From the NCBI GenBank assembly GCA_033675265.1, contig JAUJYZ010001151.1, positions 124,001 through 188,000 of the forward strand: 64,000 nucleotides of DNA, read 5' to 3'. Positions 11,349-22,824 of this stretch are shown piece by piece; the stretch's first letter is position 1; every line of letters starts with the position of its first letter. Both the position numbers and the translations under genes were made by a program. This DNA is from Actinostola sp. cb2023 (Eukaryota; Cnidaria; Anthozoa; Actiniaria; Actinostolidae). The notes under the pieces were generated by a model. It was not told where the DNA came from and made no database searches. It worked only from the letters and a program-made list of their open reading frames with translations.

Positions 11349-12256
11349 ACTCGTGCCCAGGCCTAGGCCGGGCACGGGTCTAAAAACACAAATGCTATTT
11401 TTTTTGTCGGTACCGGTCGCGAGTCTGAAATCGAGTGAGACTGGGAACGAGACCACATGGTTTATCAACACCCATCTCAACACGACGTTCTCTTTCTTCG
11501 CAAACCTTGTCGAAGGGAGGTTATGTCGTCTTGCGATCGTGAGAAAAAAAACATTTGAATGAAGTATGTCTAATATGCTCATCTCACATACAAACGCACA
11601 CGCCGTTAGCGGTAGACCTAGGTCGTTCCGCGGACTCAACGATTTTTACGATTCCTTTAATTTATCTTCTGAATTTTTCAAACGTGGAATAAAATAACCG
11701 GCTTCAATTGAGGAAAATCGGTCGAATAAAAGTACTCCAAAATCATCCCCTAACTTCGTATTTTAACATCCAGAGAACATCCAGACGATTCATCGATTCA
11801 GACTATGATCTGACGAAGCTCGACGACGCTGCTGTCTCTTTGCCTCGATGTGTCCGAAAATAGATAATGTCGCTTTGCTTGCTGCATGACGGCATGCCAT
11901 CACGCGCCATGAAAACCCGTTTTTTAAAAAGATATCGGACAATAAAATGAAACACATTTCTGAGAAATATAATGATGGAAGTTTATTTTATTCCACGTCT
12001 GAACGCGCCTTCAATTATAACGAACAAACGAAGAGCGTTATCAGAACCATCTGACCTATGCAACCTCAAGACGTACCAAGTACGTACTGATTCGAGATCT
12101 TTATCTATGCGACTCGTACCACAGGCATAGATTATTACCCCGTAGTCAAGGGACTTGTGTGTTGCAGCTGGAGGCCCATAGTGCGTCTTTCATGATGAAC
12201 TGCATCTCAGAACGCATTCGCACCAGGGCACGAGTGAACGCTCAATGAGCGTCTAG
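11349..12256 (+). mobile_element. Helentron-like element copy E3 (908 bp)
   Basis: The 5' end is ATT|ACTCGTGCCC in a hairpin closed by GGGCACGGGT. The 3' end is GGGCACGAGTgaACGCTcaatgAGCGTCTAG|TT. The 5'/3' repeat (ACTCGTGCCC / GGGCACGAGT) has diverged from the GGGC version of other copies while the two ends still match each other. Internal sequence near 11865-12000 (ATCACGCGCC, GAAACACATTTCT, AATGATGGA) matches the copy at 19974-22251. There is no long ORF. Confidence 0.75.
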
Positions 12257-12727
12257 TTTATGAAAAAAAACCTGCATGATTTGCTGAGGATTATTAACTG
12301 AGCCCTTCTGCCCTAGGCCTAGTATAGGCAAGTCCTTTTCATGTTAGAGAACATTTAGAGCAAATACTACGTAAAAACCTTGACAAAAATACTTTTAGTT
12401 CAGCTTACTTTTCAACAAAACTTTCTCACGTGTCGAGCACAACATATCCAAAGTTTCTCAACCATTCAAAATGAACAAGGACTACTTTAAAACCGTCGAA
12501 TTTATTCTAAAGTTACTTAAAGTTGACATGAATTGTGGACTTCTAAACTTACCATGGATAAGGAATAGAATCCAAACGCTTACACCGAAAAAATCAGTCT
12601 TTCTTGATATGAACTTCTCTTCGACGCCCTGCCATAATAACGACTTCACTCTGGGTACCCCCCACGGGCCTGTGGCGCACGACGACTTCGGCACTTCGGT
12701 TCATATGTGCGGCGCACATCAGGCCAT
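12257..12727. other. Intergenic, nothing recognised
   Basis: Short frames on both strands at about 12470-12730 show no domain. No repeat was recognised. Confidence 0.35.
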
Positions 12728-12958
12728 CACGTGACTGGAGTTTCAGCCTTGTTTCAATATGCACTCTCTGCGGGCGCGTCTTACGGGACGCACACAGGAA
12801 GCCCAACATATAGGACGTTACTCAGCACAGGAAGCCCCAACATAATACACATTGCGAGCGTTCTCTACCACAGGAAACCCATAAAAAAGATGCAAATATC
12901 ATTTTATTGAATTATTTAGTAGCCTTAGAAGGAATGGTTGGACTGCCTGTGGGTTTAC
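12728..12958 (+). repeat. Inverted repeat arm, CACAGGAAGCCC-type (right)
   Basis: Partner of 9955-10190. It contains CACAGGAAGCCC at about 12796 and 12828, a related CACAGGAAACCC near 12882, and GCCTGTGGG at the inner end. Confidence 0.75.
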
Positions 12959-13804
12959 TGGCGAAATAGATCACTTGTGAGTTGAGAGAACATGAGAAAA
13001 GTTTGAAAATCACGAGCCGACAGCTGCCATTGTTGCCGACTCAATATCCCGAGTTTTGGAAGTGAATATGGTAGAATAACCTGACTTTTTTAACCAATCA
13101 GAGCACTCGTTCTTAGGAGATTGGCGAGTTGGTATATACTAAATAATGTTATTATTCCACTAGAGTGCGTCATTTTACCATATAAGGACAACAGAACACG
13201 CACAATGTGCCAGCGTATTACACAGTAGCTCGCGCGCGCACGAAAAACATAGCAAAAATAGCTCAAAAACTTCAGGAAACAAAGAAGCAAAATCAATTGT
13301 GGAATAATAAACCCCTTGTTTGATACACACCCTATTTAAGGACATGCTTACACTTAGGAAGAGCCAACATTGTTGCTTGGTTCTTGAGTGAAGTCAGCGA
13401 ATATAATAGTCGCAACACTGGCCTTATATAGTTTGTCAAATGTATAATGTATGAAGCTAGTCTTAAATTAGTCAAAAGAAAATATCACGTTCATTCTTTG
13501 ATTCGATTTTTGAAAACAGGGCTTCCTGTGCGATATTTAGTTTGCCAAGTACAACCGATCTTGTATTTCTTCAACCCTCATCAACGCACGCTGTGTTGGA
13601 ACTGCCAGTAGCCCATTACTAATGACACGATGTCACGTTATTGAGTTGGCACTGGTTGTTGGTATAGTATATTTGGCTACTTTCTCCATACCATCATTTT
13701 CCTTTTCGTTTTCTAATTGAACATGTTTTCTTGTGCCATTCATTTATTCGTTCATTCTTTCTTTCTGTTGTTATGACTGACGGTGATATCTTCAATCACG
13801 CGTG
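12959..13804. other. Intergenic, isolated GGGCTTCCTGTG motif
   Basis: No gene was recognised. One isolated GGGCTTCCTGTG sits at 13519-13530. Confidence 0.35.
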
Positions 13805-14026
13805 ATGCCACTAAACGCTCTTCCATGTACGCCAAGCGATCTCATCGTGGATGCCAATTATTTGTATCAAACAAAGAAATACCGATGTTTTACACAGGAA
13901 ATGACGATAGCGCCGCGGAGACTCGATAAAACTGACATCTGTGCAAACACTGAAATACTTCCGAGACCAATTATATATGTTACTTTACCGCCAACACCGC
14001 CATACTTCAGTACAGTTGCCAAATAA
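13805..14026 (+). CDS. Short open frame, doubtful
   Basis: 73 codons from ATG to TAA. An AATAAA overlaps the stop, as in a compact terminal exon. The peptide is Pro-rich near its end (LPPTPPYFST) and shows no domain. It could be a terminal exon or chance. I see no convincing splice acceptor that would decide. Confidence 0.15.
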   Translation: MPLNALPCTPSDLIVDANYLYQTKKYRCFTQEMTIAPRRLDKTDICANTEILPRPIIYVTLPPTPPYFSTVAK

Positions 14027-15906
14027 ATTAGTTATTATAAATACTAGCAGTATATAAATACAATGCACTTAATATGAGAAGAGTTGAATGTTTACAGTAT
14101 TTTCTGTGAAACCCGAGTAATAAGCATTCACTGTATTACATGCCCTTGTATTTATGAACGCATGAACTAAACAGAATTTCAATGTTCGCTCATTAGGAAG
14201 CTTTTAGACTCCGTAACACATTTGACCTCAAGTGGGTGGTGAGTTTTGAAACGGAATGTTAACTGTAGCAAAGTTAATATAAATCAACTACCTCTGGGAA
14301 TCAAAGAATGGAGCTTTTAACTATGAATCCCCTGAGTAACGATCATTTCAGATGGTTTAGAACACAAGCGAGAAGGACATTAATTAGCTTTAATTTACTC
14401 GGCGAGGCGAGGGTGTATCATTAGTAATCAGTAGAGATGAGCCCGGATAAGTAGTCTAGCTGTTGTACCGCATATGAATTGTGAATTGAGATTTGAGCGA
14501 AAGAGAACGGTTGTAGAGTTTATGAAATAGCCGCCTTGTAAGAACGAACACATCAATTTAAATAAACAACAATACAATACGAGAAACAAAATACATTGAT
14601 CATCGATGAAAGAGAAAATATGTTATTGAAACATTGTGAACAAATCGAACTAAATGCTTTTTTAAAACGTTAGATTTTACTAATCAAGTAACAGAACTTG
14701 CTTTCGTTAGATTCTGCGCGAATAGAGAATTCCGTTCACGCATTTTCTACAGCAGAATCGCGCCACACTGGCAAACCATCTGGCGGTACTGCTCATTGAA
14801 AAAGCGTGACAGCAATTGCTCTTTGGATCTCCATCTGAAGACGAACACTAGTCCACGGATTAATAGAAGAGAGATTTATATTTCTACTCACCCCAACTGG
14901 ACCCGTTCATCTTGCCTGTGTAAATCACGAAGTTCTTCTAAGCATAGATGACAGTTTCCTGTGCCTAATCGATCCTCTTGATGGGCGTCCAAGGGTCGCG
15001 TTACACAAGCATGTAGGTGGGGTGCTTACTCATGTGTGAAGATTAATCCTCCAACCGGGCCTCCAACACTTCAGAAATATCCACGATACATGCCAAAAGG
15101 TGTAAAAGGTCGTATCTACATGTGTGTTGTTTATCTAGGATAGTATGTTCGTTGCCTTGGTCATGTGTGTTTCTGTTATGTGGTCATTGCTTTGTTGTAT
15201 TCATTCATGCATATCATACATTTTAGTATCAATCAAAGGCTATTGAGGGCAGGAAGCCATGTAAAGTGTAGAAAGCCTACGTTAGTAGTGCACTTAGCGG
15301 CTGACAAGGTCAACCGGACTCCAAAGTGAGGGGTAGGGTCAGTCAAAACAAAGACCGCTAGTGTTTACTTTGATGTCAGGACATTCCAAGCAGGTTATCG
15401 ATCAAACAAGACCAGACTGCAAACTGATGGAGTCTTATCAAAGAAAAGATAACAGTCACAGACTTATCTTATCAGCAAAACATTGGATCAATACAGCCTG
15501 GGTGCGAATGTCATTTCTCAAATTCGGTGGTGTGTTGTGTTGTGTTATGTTGTGATTGTTTTCGATTCCAACTGAGGGGAAGGAAGAAAGAGGTGGAGGA
15601 GGAATGGGGAGCCAAAGAAGGGCCTGCACCGGCGACCCCCTTGTTTTTGCAACCCAGTTTACGTTCTTGACAAATATGAACGTAAATTGCTCACAAGCCC
15701 ACAGTTGCTCCAATTCAAATGTAAATGGACTTGATCATAGTTTTGAATAATATCTTGGAACTCAAACCATATATAGCAGCGATTGGCAAGTCAGCGTACG
15801 TAAAACAGCCGTACAAGAAGCAAATATTGGACGAGGTTGAGCAGTATCGTGATGTCAGTGGCGAGCTATAAGTTATTTGCCGATGCCGCAGCGGCAAAGT
15901 CAAATA
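14027..15906. other. 1.9-kb intergenic stretch, nothing recognised
   Basis: No domain-bearing frame, RNA gene or clear repeat was found on either strand. Frames at 15361-15750 are short, and the ones on opposite strands overlap each other. Confidence 0.4.
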
Positions 15907-16115
15907 GAGAGATTTGGCAAATACGACGCGACGTTAGAACGCGACGTCAGATGATGAATATGGCATATTTGGCCATTGCGTGACTACCGTGACAACGTCG
16001 CGACGTCAAGTTCACGACGTTCACGTCGTTGAGGACGCCAACAGTCGTTTTCACAGTTATTCGTCAGCGCGCGCGCCGTCCTCTTTCACGTCGCTTCGTG
16101 TTTGCTAAATCTCTC
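15907..16115. mobile_element. 209-bp TIR MITE
   Basis: The ends are GAGAGATTTGGCAAATACGA and its near-complement TCGTGTTTGCTAAATCTCTC. The interior is rich in GACGTCGCGACG-like palindromes. It is non-coding. Confidence 0.6.
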
Positions 16116-16157
16116 AAATGTAATAGCGAGACACTGACAAATCACGATATTTTACGA

Positions 16158-17152
16158 TACCGTAGAATCCCGGTTATAAGCCCCCCCCCCCCCCCCCCGC
16201 CCGCCCCCCCCTCCCCCCCGATTTATAAGCCCACCTGTCTGCTAACCGAAATGTCCCCCCCTCCCCCCCCCGGTTGTAAGCCCCCTCCATTTACTCCTCG
16301 CCATACGGGGTACCGTATAATGAGGAAACAATAATTAGGCAATAGCAGGAGATTTTCATAGAATGAATTTCAGACGTTTTTTTGCTGACGCAGCGAGCGA
16401 GCCTGAAGCGAGCGAGCAAGGAAGCAATTCTAATTCATTCACATAGGCAGAAAAAATCTCGATTTTTACCCGGCATGCAGTTTCCAATAACCATCATGCA
16501 ATTCTCAAGAACCATCATGCAATTCTCAAGAACCATCATGCTTTTCGCGCCATCTCCCACATACGCTATAGCCTGAAGCGAGTTGTTTTCCTATTCAAGC
16601 TTTCGCGTTTCTGATCGGTAAATGTCGTGCCCAAAATCTGTGTCCCTAATTAATTTGTACATGTGTATGTTTCTTTAGCCGGTATATCCCGACTCGTAAG
16701 CCCATCAGATACCGTATCTTGTGCTTTTCGTGGAAATTGTGTAGTTCAGAAGATCACCGTATTAATTGAGCTGATTAGTGCCGGCTGACCGTGTGTCAGT
16801 TTCAAGTGTGAATATTCGCATTGAAATCTCAATTATAAGTAATACATTAGTTATTCATAAGCTATCCAGTTTTTCAAATAGACAAATACTATTCAAAACA
16901 AAGAAAGGTAGACTCGCCTAATAATTTGCATTCTTGTCACTTGGCATAAAACAAAACATTTCATAACTACAGTAGTCTAAGCTCTCCGGCACCAACTCTT
17001 ATCCACAACTACTAACATTGCATTCACCGTCAGCATTCACTGCTGTTAGGTAGCCTAGTTCCTATCTTTTATAAGCCCCCTGGTTATAAGCCCACCACAA
17101 AACCCTTACGAAGTTATATAAGCCCTGGGCTTATAACCGGGATTCTACGGTA
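16158..17152. mobile_element. ~1-kb TIR element with poly-C, TA-flanked
   Basis: The ends are TACCGTAGAATCCCGGTTAT and its exact complement. GGTTATAAGCCC-like phrases recur subterminally at both ends, about seven in all. The left subterminal block has runs of 9-20 C (16180-16220, 16255-16270). TA at both outer edges suggests a Tc1/mariner-type TA target, but no transposase is visible. Confidence 0.7.
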
Positions 17153-17168
17153 ACCGAATTCAATAATT

Positions 17169-17220
17169 AGTCGGGCTTCCTGTGGAATTATTATTATTAT
17201 AAGGCCTGACTCTAAGAAAA
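17169..17220 (+). mobile_element. Helentron-like 5' end only (E4)
   Basis: Reads ATT|AGTCGGGCTTCCTGTGG, with a returning GGCCTGACTC about 30 bp on. This is the 5' terminal hairpin of the ACTCGGGC family. I cannot assign its 3' end. Confidence 0.4.
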
Positions 17221-17353
17221 CAGGCCGTTCGTCGTCGTCGTTGACATCAAATCGCCAACTGGGTTCTGCAGCGCATGCGCCCTGTGCTGGCCGCTAAGAT
17301 AATCACCGAAGACTCTAACAACATGGTTTATCACGCAACGAGCGACCAAAAAA

Positions 17354-17356
<3 letters not shown>

Positions 17357-17450
<94 letters not shown>
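17357..17450. repeat. (TAA)n microsatellite
   Basis: About 31 uninterrupted trinucleotides. The poly-Leu and poly-Ile frames that cover it are artefacts of the repeat. Confidence 0.95.
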
Positions 17451-17451
<1 letters not shown>

Positions 17452-17967
17452 GGCTACATAATAATAGGCTACAAATAGGCTTGTTTTTAGAGCTAAAATA
17501 TTGTGAATGTTTGTTGGTGATTTTGCCCACTGCATGGCTTCGGTAAAAGCCTTATTTTCCCGCTTCTCGATATATGATGCAAGCTCTCTCGCGAAAGAAC
17601 TGTCGAAGATGAAAACCGCATGCATCCAACAGTCTTGTTATTACGGCGTCGAAATATTTTCTCTTCCGAAGATCCTGATTAATTTAAATCTAACTTTTTC
17701 TTTTTCTTTCACATGCAGGACCGTACTTGTGATAAATTAGGGCGGTTGTCTAACATTTTCTTTTCACTCGCAATATGACATTCTTGTAGAATAGGAGCCG
17801 TCGTTATATCAAGGCAAGTGATCCTTGCCTTCTGGTATATGCCTGGCTGAGACTGTTCTTATGGACAGCCTTGCTTGGTGCTCACATCTGATTGGAATTG
17901 TTTAATGTGGGTTGACTGATTTGAACTAAAGTTGCATTTGGATTAGCAACAAGCAAAAAACTCGTTT
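17451..17967. other. Intergenic, nothing recognised
   Basis: No supported gene or element. The frame at 17507-17740 lacks a domain. Confidence 0.35.
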
Positions 17968-18497
17968 TATTTGCTGCAACTCGTTTTATTTGCTGCAACT
18001 CGTTTTATTTGTAGCAACACGTTTCATTTGCAGCAGCTCGTTTTATTTGCTGCAACTCGTTTTATTTGCTGCAACTCGTTTTATTTGCTGCAACTCGTTT
18101 TATTTGCTGCAACTCGTTTTATTTGCTGCAACTCGTTTTATTTGCTGCAACTCGTTTTATTTGTAGCAACTCGTTTTATTTGTAGCAACACGTTTCATTT
18201 GCAGCAGCTCGTTTTATTTGCTGCAACTCGTTTTATTTGTAGCAACACGTTTCATTTGCAGCAGCTCGTTTTATTCGCTGCAACTCGTTTTATTTGCTGC
18301 AACTCGTTTTATTTGCTGCAACTCGTTTTATTTGCTGCAACTCGTTTTATTTGCTGCAACTCGTTTTATTTGCTGCAACTCGTTTTATTTGTAGCAACTC
18401 GTTTTATTTGTAGCAACACGTTTCATTTGCAGCAGCTCGTTTTATTTGCCGCAACTCGTTTTATTTGTAGCAACTCGTTTCATTTGCAGCAGCAGTG
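17968..18497. repeat. 19-bp minisatellite, ~28 copies
   Basis: The unit is AACTCGTTTTATTTGCTGC, with two variant units (GTAGCAAC.. and CAACACGTTTCATTTGCAG). The variants fall in a repeated order, so a higher-order block occurs twice (about 17990-18210 and 18235-18450). Because 19 is not a multiple of 3, the open frame across it cycles through all three frames every 57 bp and is a by-product. Confidence 0.95.
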
Positions 18498-19026
18498 ATT
18501 GGTTAATTTCGTGTTCTAATAATAGCGAAATTTGTTCAAACGCCGTGGCAGATTTTAATGCTACATTTCATACTCCTGCAACAAGTTATTCCACTGGCTC
18601 TGCCGAAAGTGTTATATTTTGTAATTTTCCATATTATTTTAGTGATAGTCAGGAATTAAGTAGATTCATAGAATATTTTATACTTTTAATTATTTTTAAA
18701 TCATGCAGCAGTCTGGATTGGAAGTTCCTGTAAATTCAAATTTCTAGGAACAGGAGAGAAAAAAAGAAAAATAATAATCCAGATTAAAAAATGAGGAGCC
18801 CCGAGCCCAAATATTTTGTCCCAGCAGGATAGCCTTGATGTGTTTGCCTATGGTTATGCCAATTAGTCTTGGACCAAAAAAATTCGTGCTCTGACAATTC
18901 TTACACAACATGATACTCATCGACGAGTTTTGGCGCCTGAATCAAAATATAATTCTTTGTGAGCTTTATTTTCACTGTTGGGTTGTCTAAAATATGGAAA
19001 ATGTCACCTGAAAATGTGGGTAAGAT
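18498..19026. other. Intergenic, nothing recognised
   Basis: No supported feature. The frame running out of the minisatellite has no domain. Confidence 0.35.
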
Positions 19027-19325
19027 ATTGAGGGGGACGTTGGGGGGTAGCTGATACCGCAATACCGCATCAAAAAAAATAATACCGTAATACCGCATCT
19101 AAATTTGAAATTTGAAACAACAGTGGTAATGAATTTCACCGAATACCGTAGACCAAAATCGCCAAATACCGCATACCGCAGACCAGGACAATACTGCATA
19201 CCGCAGACCGCAGACCAGGACGATACCGCAATCGCCGCATCTCAAAATAAAAAATACCGTAATATCGAACAAAAAATCGACGGATGCCGCAATACCGCGA
19301 GCCCCCATGTCCCCCTCGATATTCG
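19027..19325. mobile_element. TIR element with TACCGCA repeats
   Basis: The outer ends are TTGAGGGGGACGTTGGGGGG and, inverted, GAGCCCCCATGTCCCCCTCG. Between them the short word ATACCGCA or AATACCGC recurs more than ten times at irregular spacing with GCAGACCAGGAC phrases. It is non-coding. Confidence 0.6.
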
Positions 19326-19392
19326 TCGAGTACATTCAGGTATTGCTTGTCTGACTTTGCGATAAGTACGGGATTTTATGCCGCAAACATTC

Positions 19393-19690
19393 TGAAGCCG
19401 ACACAGACTAAAATACTAATTTAATCGCAGAGTACTGACATATAAACTCAACTTTATATTGCTAAACCCCGATGCTTTTGGGTGGCGCACCTGAAGGCAG
19501 GGTAGATTGTTCGGGCAGCACGCCTGATATTCTTTGGGTAGCGCATTGAACTTGAAGACACAGACTAAAATACTAATCGCAGAGTACTGACATAACTCAA
19601 CTTTATATTGCTAAACCGGCAATGATTTGTGGCGGCTCGCCTGACTCGCTCGATATTCTATGGGTAGAGCATTGTACGTTTGATCAGTAT
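19393..19690. repeat. Direct duplication, ~150-bp unit
   Basis: ACACAGACTAAAATACTAAT...CGCAGAGTACTGACAT...CAACTTTATATTGCTAAACC occurs at about 19400-19470 and again at 19558-19620. Each is followed by a diverged GGTGGCGCACCTGA / GGCGGCTCGCCTGA tail. Confidence 0.75.
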
Positions 19691-19769
19691 CAATATTATT
19701 TTAATAGAGATAAAATGTATCTTATTCACTTTTTGACAATATTATCTGGCTTCGCTTTCTAAAATTCAA

Positions 19770-19871
19770 CAAGATGCTCTATAAGCGTTCACTCGGCGGG
19801 CTTCAGCAATGAGCAATGAGCCTTCGGTTTTCTCAGCTCAGAGTGCATGCGCCACAGGCAGCCTGCCGAGT
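19770..19871 (-). mobile_element. Helentron-like mini-copy E5 (102 bp)
   Basis: On the minus strand it begins ACTCGGCAGGCTGCCTGTGG and ends GCCGAGTGAACGCTtatagAGCATCTTG|TTG. It has both termini of the family with almost nothing between, and the AGCGT half of the hairpin is mutated to AGCAT. Confidence 0.6.
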
Positions 19872-19973
19872 ATTTAAAAACAACATGTACATGGATGCTC
19901 CTACTTATGGGCTCCTGGGAGTGAGGACTAAAAGAACGCGGAGGGGATGTGTGTTCTTCGCCCTTCCCTAATT

Positions 19974-22251
19974 ACTCGGGCCCTTCCGAAGAAAGCCCGA
20001 GTTATAAAATGGTTTTTTTTAGTAGTAGTAGTCGTCGTTTTGTTTGGTCAAAGAATGAAGAAAGTATGCGACGTATTTAATCGTATCGAGTTTCAAGATT
20101 ACTCAGCAGATAAGAAAAAACAAACGACACACAGGACTCAAGTAGATTATGAATCTTAGTTTTGAAAGCAACATGTCATTAATAACCCGTTACTGAGCAG
20201 CTTTCGTATTATGTCTCTGAAGCTAGAGAGCAAGGGTTTGATTTTTCAGTAGATTTTGTTTTGATAGCTAATATCGCTTTGCTTGCTGCCTGACTGTCGT
20301 CACGCGCCGTGAAAAACCGTTTAAAAAGTATCTGGCAGTAAAACGAAACACATTTCTCAGATATATAATGATGGATGTTTATTCGATTCGACGTTTGAAA
20401 AATTCAGAAGGAAAAGAAATCGTAGAAATTGTACTTCAAAACTTCATCAAAGCAAAGGTAAACAAGGTCAATGTCCGAAATTTGGGTTCATGCCAAAGTT
20501 GTTTTAATAGCCTATTTATATACTTGCACAATAGAAAAATGTCGATGACTCATAAAGATTCGTGGAGGTAGGTCTGTATTACATCTTTAAACCTACTTGA
20601 GGTTGCATATTCATGGCGCCACAAACGTGTCAAATAGTTTCCGGCCGCTCACTGGGCAGATACTGAGATATTGCTAAGTCATCGTATTCGACGACTAGAA
20701 GTGAAAGAAGCAGTTGACCTGTGCAGAAGAGAAATTATGTTGTATCCAAGGCAAGCCAGCCATCAGTTCCTCTTAAATACGCTCTCACATACAAACGCAT
20801 ACGCCGATTCGTGTGGGCCCACTCTAAAAGATGTTGAGCGTTTTCGACAGGGCCTTTACATGAACTCATCAAAAGCAAATCAATTGAACTCAAAGTCAAA
20901 AGGTAATCAATTGAACTCGAGCTCAAAAGCAAATCAAATGAACTCAAGAACTATAATACAAATGAACTCTAATGTTGACTTCAATGTGAACTCAACTGAG
21001 TACTGCCTAGCCAAACATGTATACCACAACTTGAAGCCAGATGTACTGATTCAGAAGTGTGATTCCAACATGGACAAATCCAAAGGTGAGAAAACAACTT
21101 TGAAATCGCATCAAGAAGAACACAAATCTGAGGCGAAAATGAAGTCAATCCTTGTTTACATTCTGTTTATATTTTTTATTGTGTTAATGCTGTTAAAAAT
21201 AGTATTTTTCTATATCAAAGAGAGAGTTTTAACGGAGTGCATATACCGTCGTTATCACCGTCATACCGTCATGGCCAACGATCAAGGTGAACAAGCAAGT
21301 TTGACTGAAAATAGACTAAGTGCTATAGATGCCTTTGTAAATATATCTGAAGCCAGTGTACAAGTTAAGCTGAATGTCAATAATCATGAATTGAATACAA
21401 TAAACAATGTAAGATCTCGCTATGCCATGTTTGTTGCTTGTGATAGTACTTCCACGCTTAGTAGTAAAATACACCGCCATGCTCATCGTGATCGAGAGCC
21501 AAGCAGAATTTCTTTCAAAAGCTTGACGTCTATTTTCCGAAAAAGTAGGAAATTAAGAAAGTACATTCGACGTATCATCAAGAAACAGGTTCTAGCATCG
21601 TCAAATATTCATATTTTTCACCATAATCGTTGTTGATTTCATTTCATCACTTGAATAGTTCGACAAATCGGCGCAGCGCGCGAAAATCGATACTCAAGTC
21701 TAAAATTACACTAAAAAATTAAACTCATTCATTCGTATGTATTCATTCATCCATGCATTTATTTATAGTCATTTCGATCATTCATTCCGTTAATTTTAGA
21801 ATTCAACTAAACCTTAATTACATTATACAGATGCTGAACAACAAGAGAGCTCTTCTAACTATGAAAGAAAATTGCAAATATATTTTTTTGATTCGACGAT
21901 TTATTGAATTGACCGAATTTCCTTTGCGATAACGAAGAAACCAAAGAGGTTATCAGAATCGTCTGACCATGATATAATATTCAACTGGAAGTACCAAGTA
22001 CGTGCTACGGAAGTACGATTCAGAGATGCTCACCGAAACATATATACATATTCTTTTTCTTCACGCAACTGTCAATCACTGTCAGGTTCTTCCTCACGCA
22101 ACTGACACTGTTCTTGTTATCTATGCACACCAAAAAATATATATCAATATTCTTTTTCTTCAACCAACTGGCATTCATTTTCAGGTTCTTCCTCACGCAA
22201 CTGACATTCGCCTTTTCATAATGCCCGAGTGAACGCTCATTGAGCGTCTTG
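19974..22251 (+). mobile_element. Helentron-like element copy E6 (2.28 kb), ORF-bearing
   Basis: The 5' end is ATT|ACTCGGGCCCTTCCGAAG in a hairpin. The 3' end is GCCCGAGTgaACGCTcattgAGCGTcttg|TT. It is the second-longest copy, and the one from which E1 can be derived by internal deletion. It shares 200 bp at its left with E1 and the 20275-20400 block with E3. It carries the 299-codon frame described below and no visible Rep/helicase, so it would be non-autonomous for rolling-circle movement. Confidence 0.7.
20737..21636 (+). CDS. Single-pass membrane protein ORF in element E6
   Basis: 299 codons from the first ATG; the open frame extends 22 codons upstream without an ATG. Visible parts are a charged N-terminal region, then an Asn/Ser/Lys-rich imperfect repeat (SSKANQLNSKSKGNQLNSSS). 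A strongly hydrophobic segment of about 24 residues (ILVYILFIFFIVLMLLKIVF) follows near residue 140-160. The C-terminal half contains a His/Arg patch (HRHAHRDRE), and a very basic end (RKSRKLRKYIRRIIKKQ). I recognise no family. It sits wholly inside the mobile element on the same strand, and remnants persist in E1, so it was probably captured by or belongs to the element. It may equally be a captured host exon. Confidence 0.4.
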   Translation: MLYPRQASHQFLLNTLSHTNAYADSCGPTLKDVERFRQGLYMNSSKANQLNSKSKGNQLNSSSKANQMNSRTIIQMNSNVDFNVNSTEYCLAKHVYHNLKPDVLIQKCDSNMDKSKGEKTTLKSHQEEHKSEAKMKSILVYILFIFFIVLMLLKIVFFYIKERVLTECIYRRYHRHTVMANDQGEQASLTENRLSAIDAFVNISEASVQVKLNVNNHELNTINNVRSRYAMFVACDSTSTLSSKIHRHAHRDREPSRISFKSLTSIFRKSRKLRKYIRRIIKKQVLASSNIHIFHHNRC

Positions 22252-22390
22252 TTATATTACATGCCAGAATGGCTGCATTTCAGGCTATGTCCGTTATAAA
22301 ATTGTTATACATACATTGTAGTGTAGGTTTTTAAGATATTGATATTATATTGTTATTTTATTAAGTTTAGTGAGGGACACAAGTTTATAA

Positions 22391-22824
22391 GTAATGTTTC
22401 AAAGCCGAGAATTTCCCGTCTAGTCTAGTCCGAATTCGAGGTTTTGGGACGACTTCTCATACTCATTAATTATTACATGCAATGGCAATAAATAAAGAGT
22501 TGCAAGATTTTAGCCCGGAAAAGCAAGAATTCCAGTCTGCATATTCTCTGCTCATGCGCATAGTCGAATACATCGTATATAATTAATATCCCACATGTGT
22601 TGATGAGCCTGCTTTCAGATTGAATCTCATTCGGACAGGTCCCGATCATTGTTATATGAGGGATAAGAACTCAGGAAAGAGTATGATTTCAAAGTCCTTG
22701 GACTTTGAAATGCATTTCAAAGTACTCTTGAGCGGACTTTCCGGGGTTTCCAGGTCCATCATGTGACCGGATTCGATGCACCGGATTGGATGGTTACCTC
22801 ATGAATAATTAATGAGTTTGAGAT
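22391..22824 (+). mobile_element. GTAATGTTTCAAAGCCGAG element, copy 1
   Basis: Begins GTAATGTTTCAAAGCCGAGA and ends CATGAATAATTAATGAGT. An inner inverted pair, CTCATACTCATTAATTATT and AATAATTAATGAGT, spans 22456-22822. Relatives are at 33497-33656 (minus, short) and 43251-43758, the last with a paralogous empty site. It is non-coding. Confidence 0.7.

Noticed and set aside
14820..15120. Possible exon in a moderately GC-rich stretch
   Set aside because: Stops in all frames within short distances and no splice-site pair that yields a coherent peptide.
17968..18497. Possible CRISPR-like array
   Set aside because: Repeats are directly adjacent with no unique spacers, and the sequence is eukaryotic.
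17971..18498. 175-codon open frame in the 19-bp array
   Set aside because: It is open only because the repeat unit lacks stops in the three phases it cycles through. No start context or domain is present.
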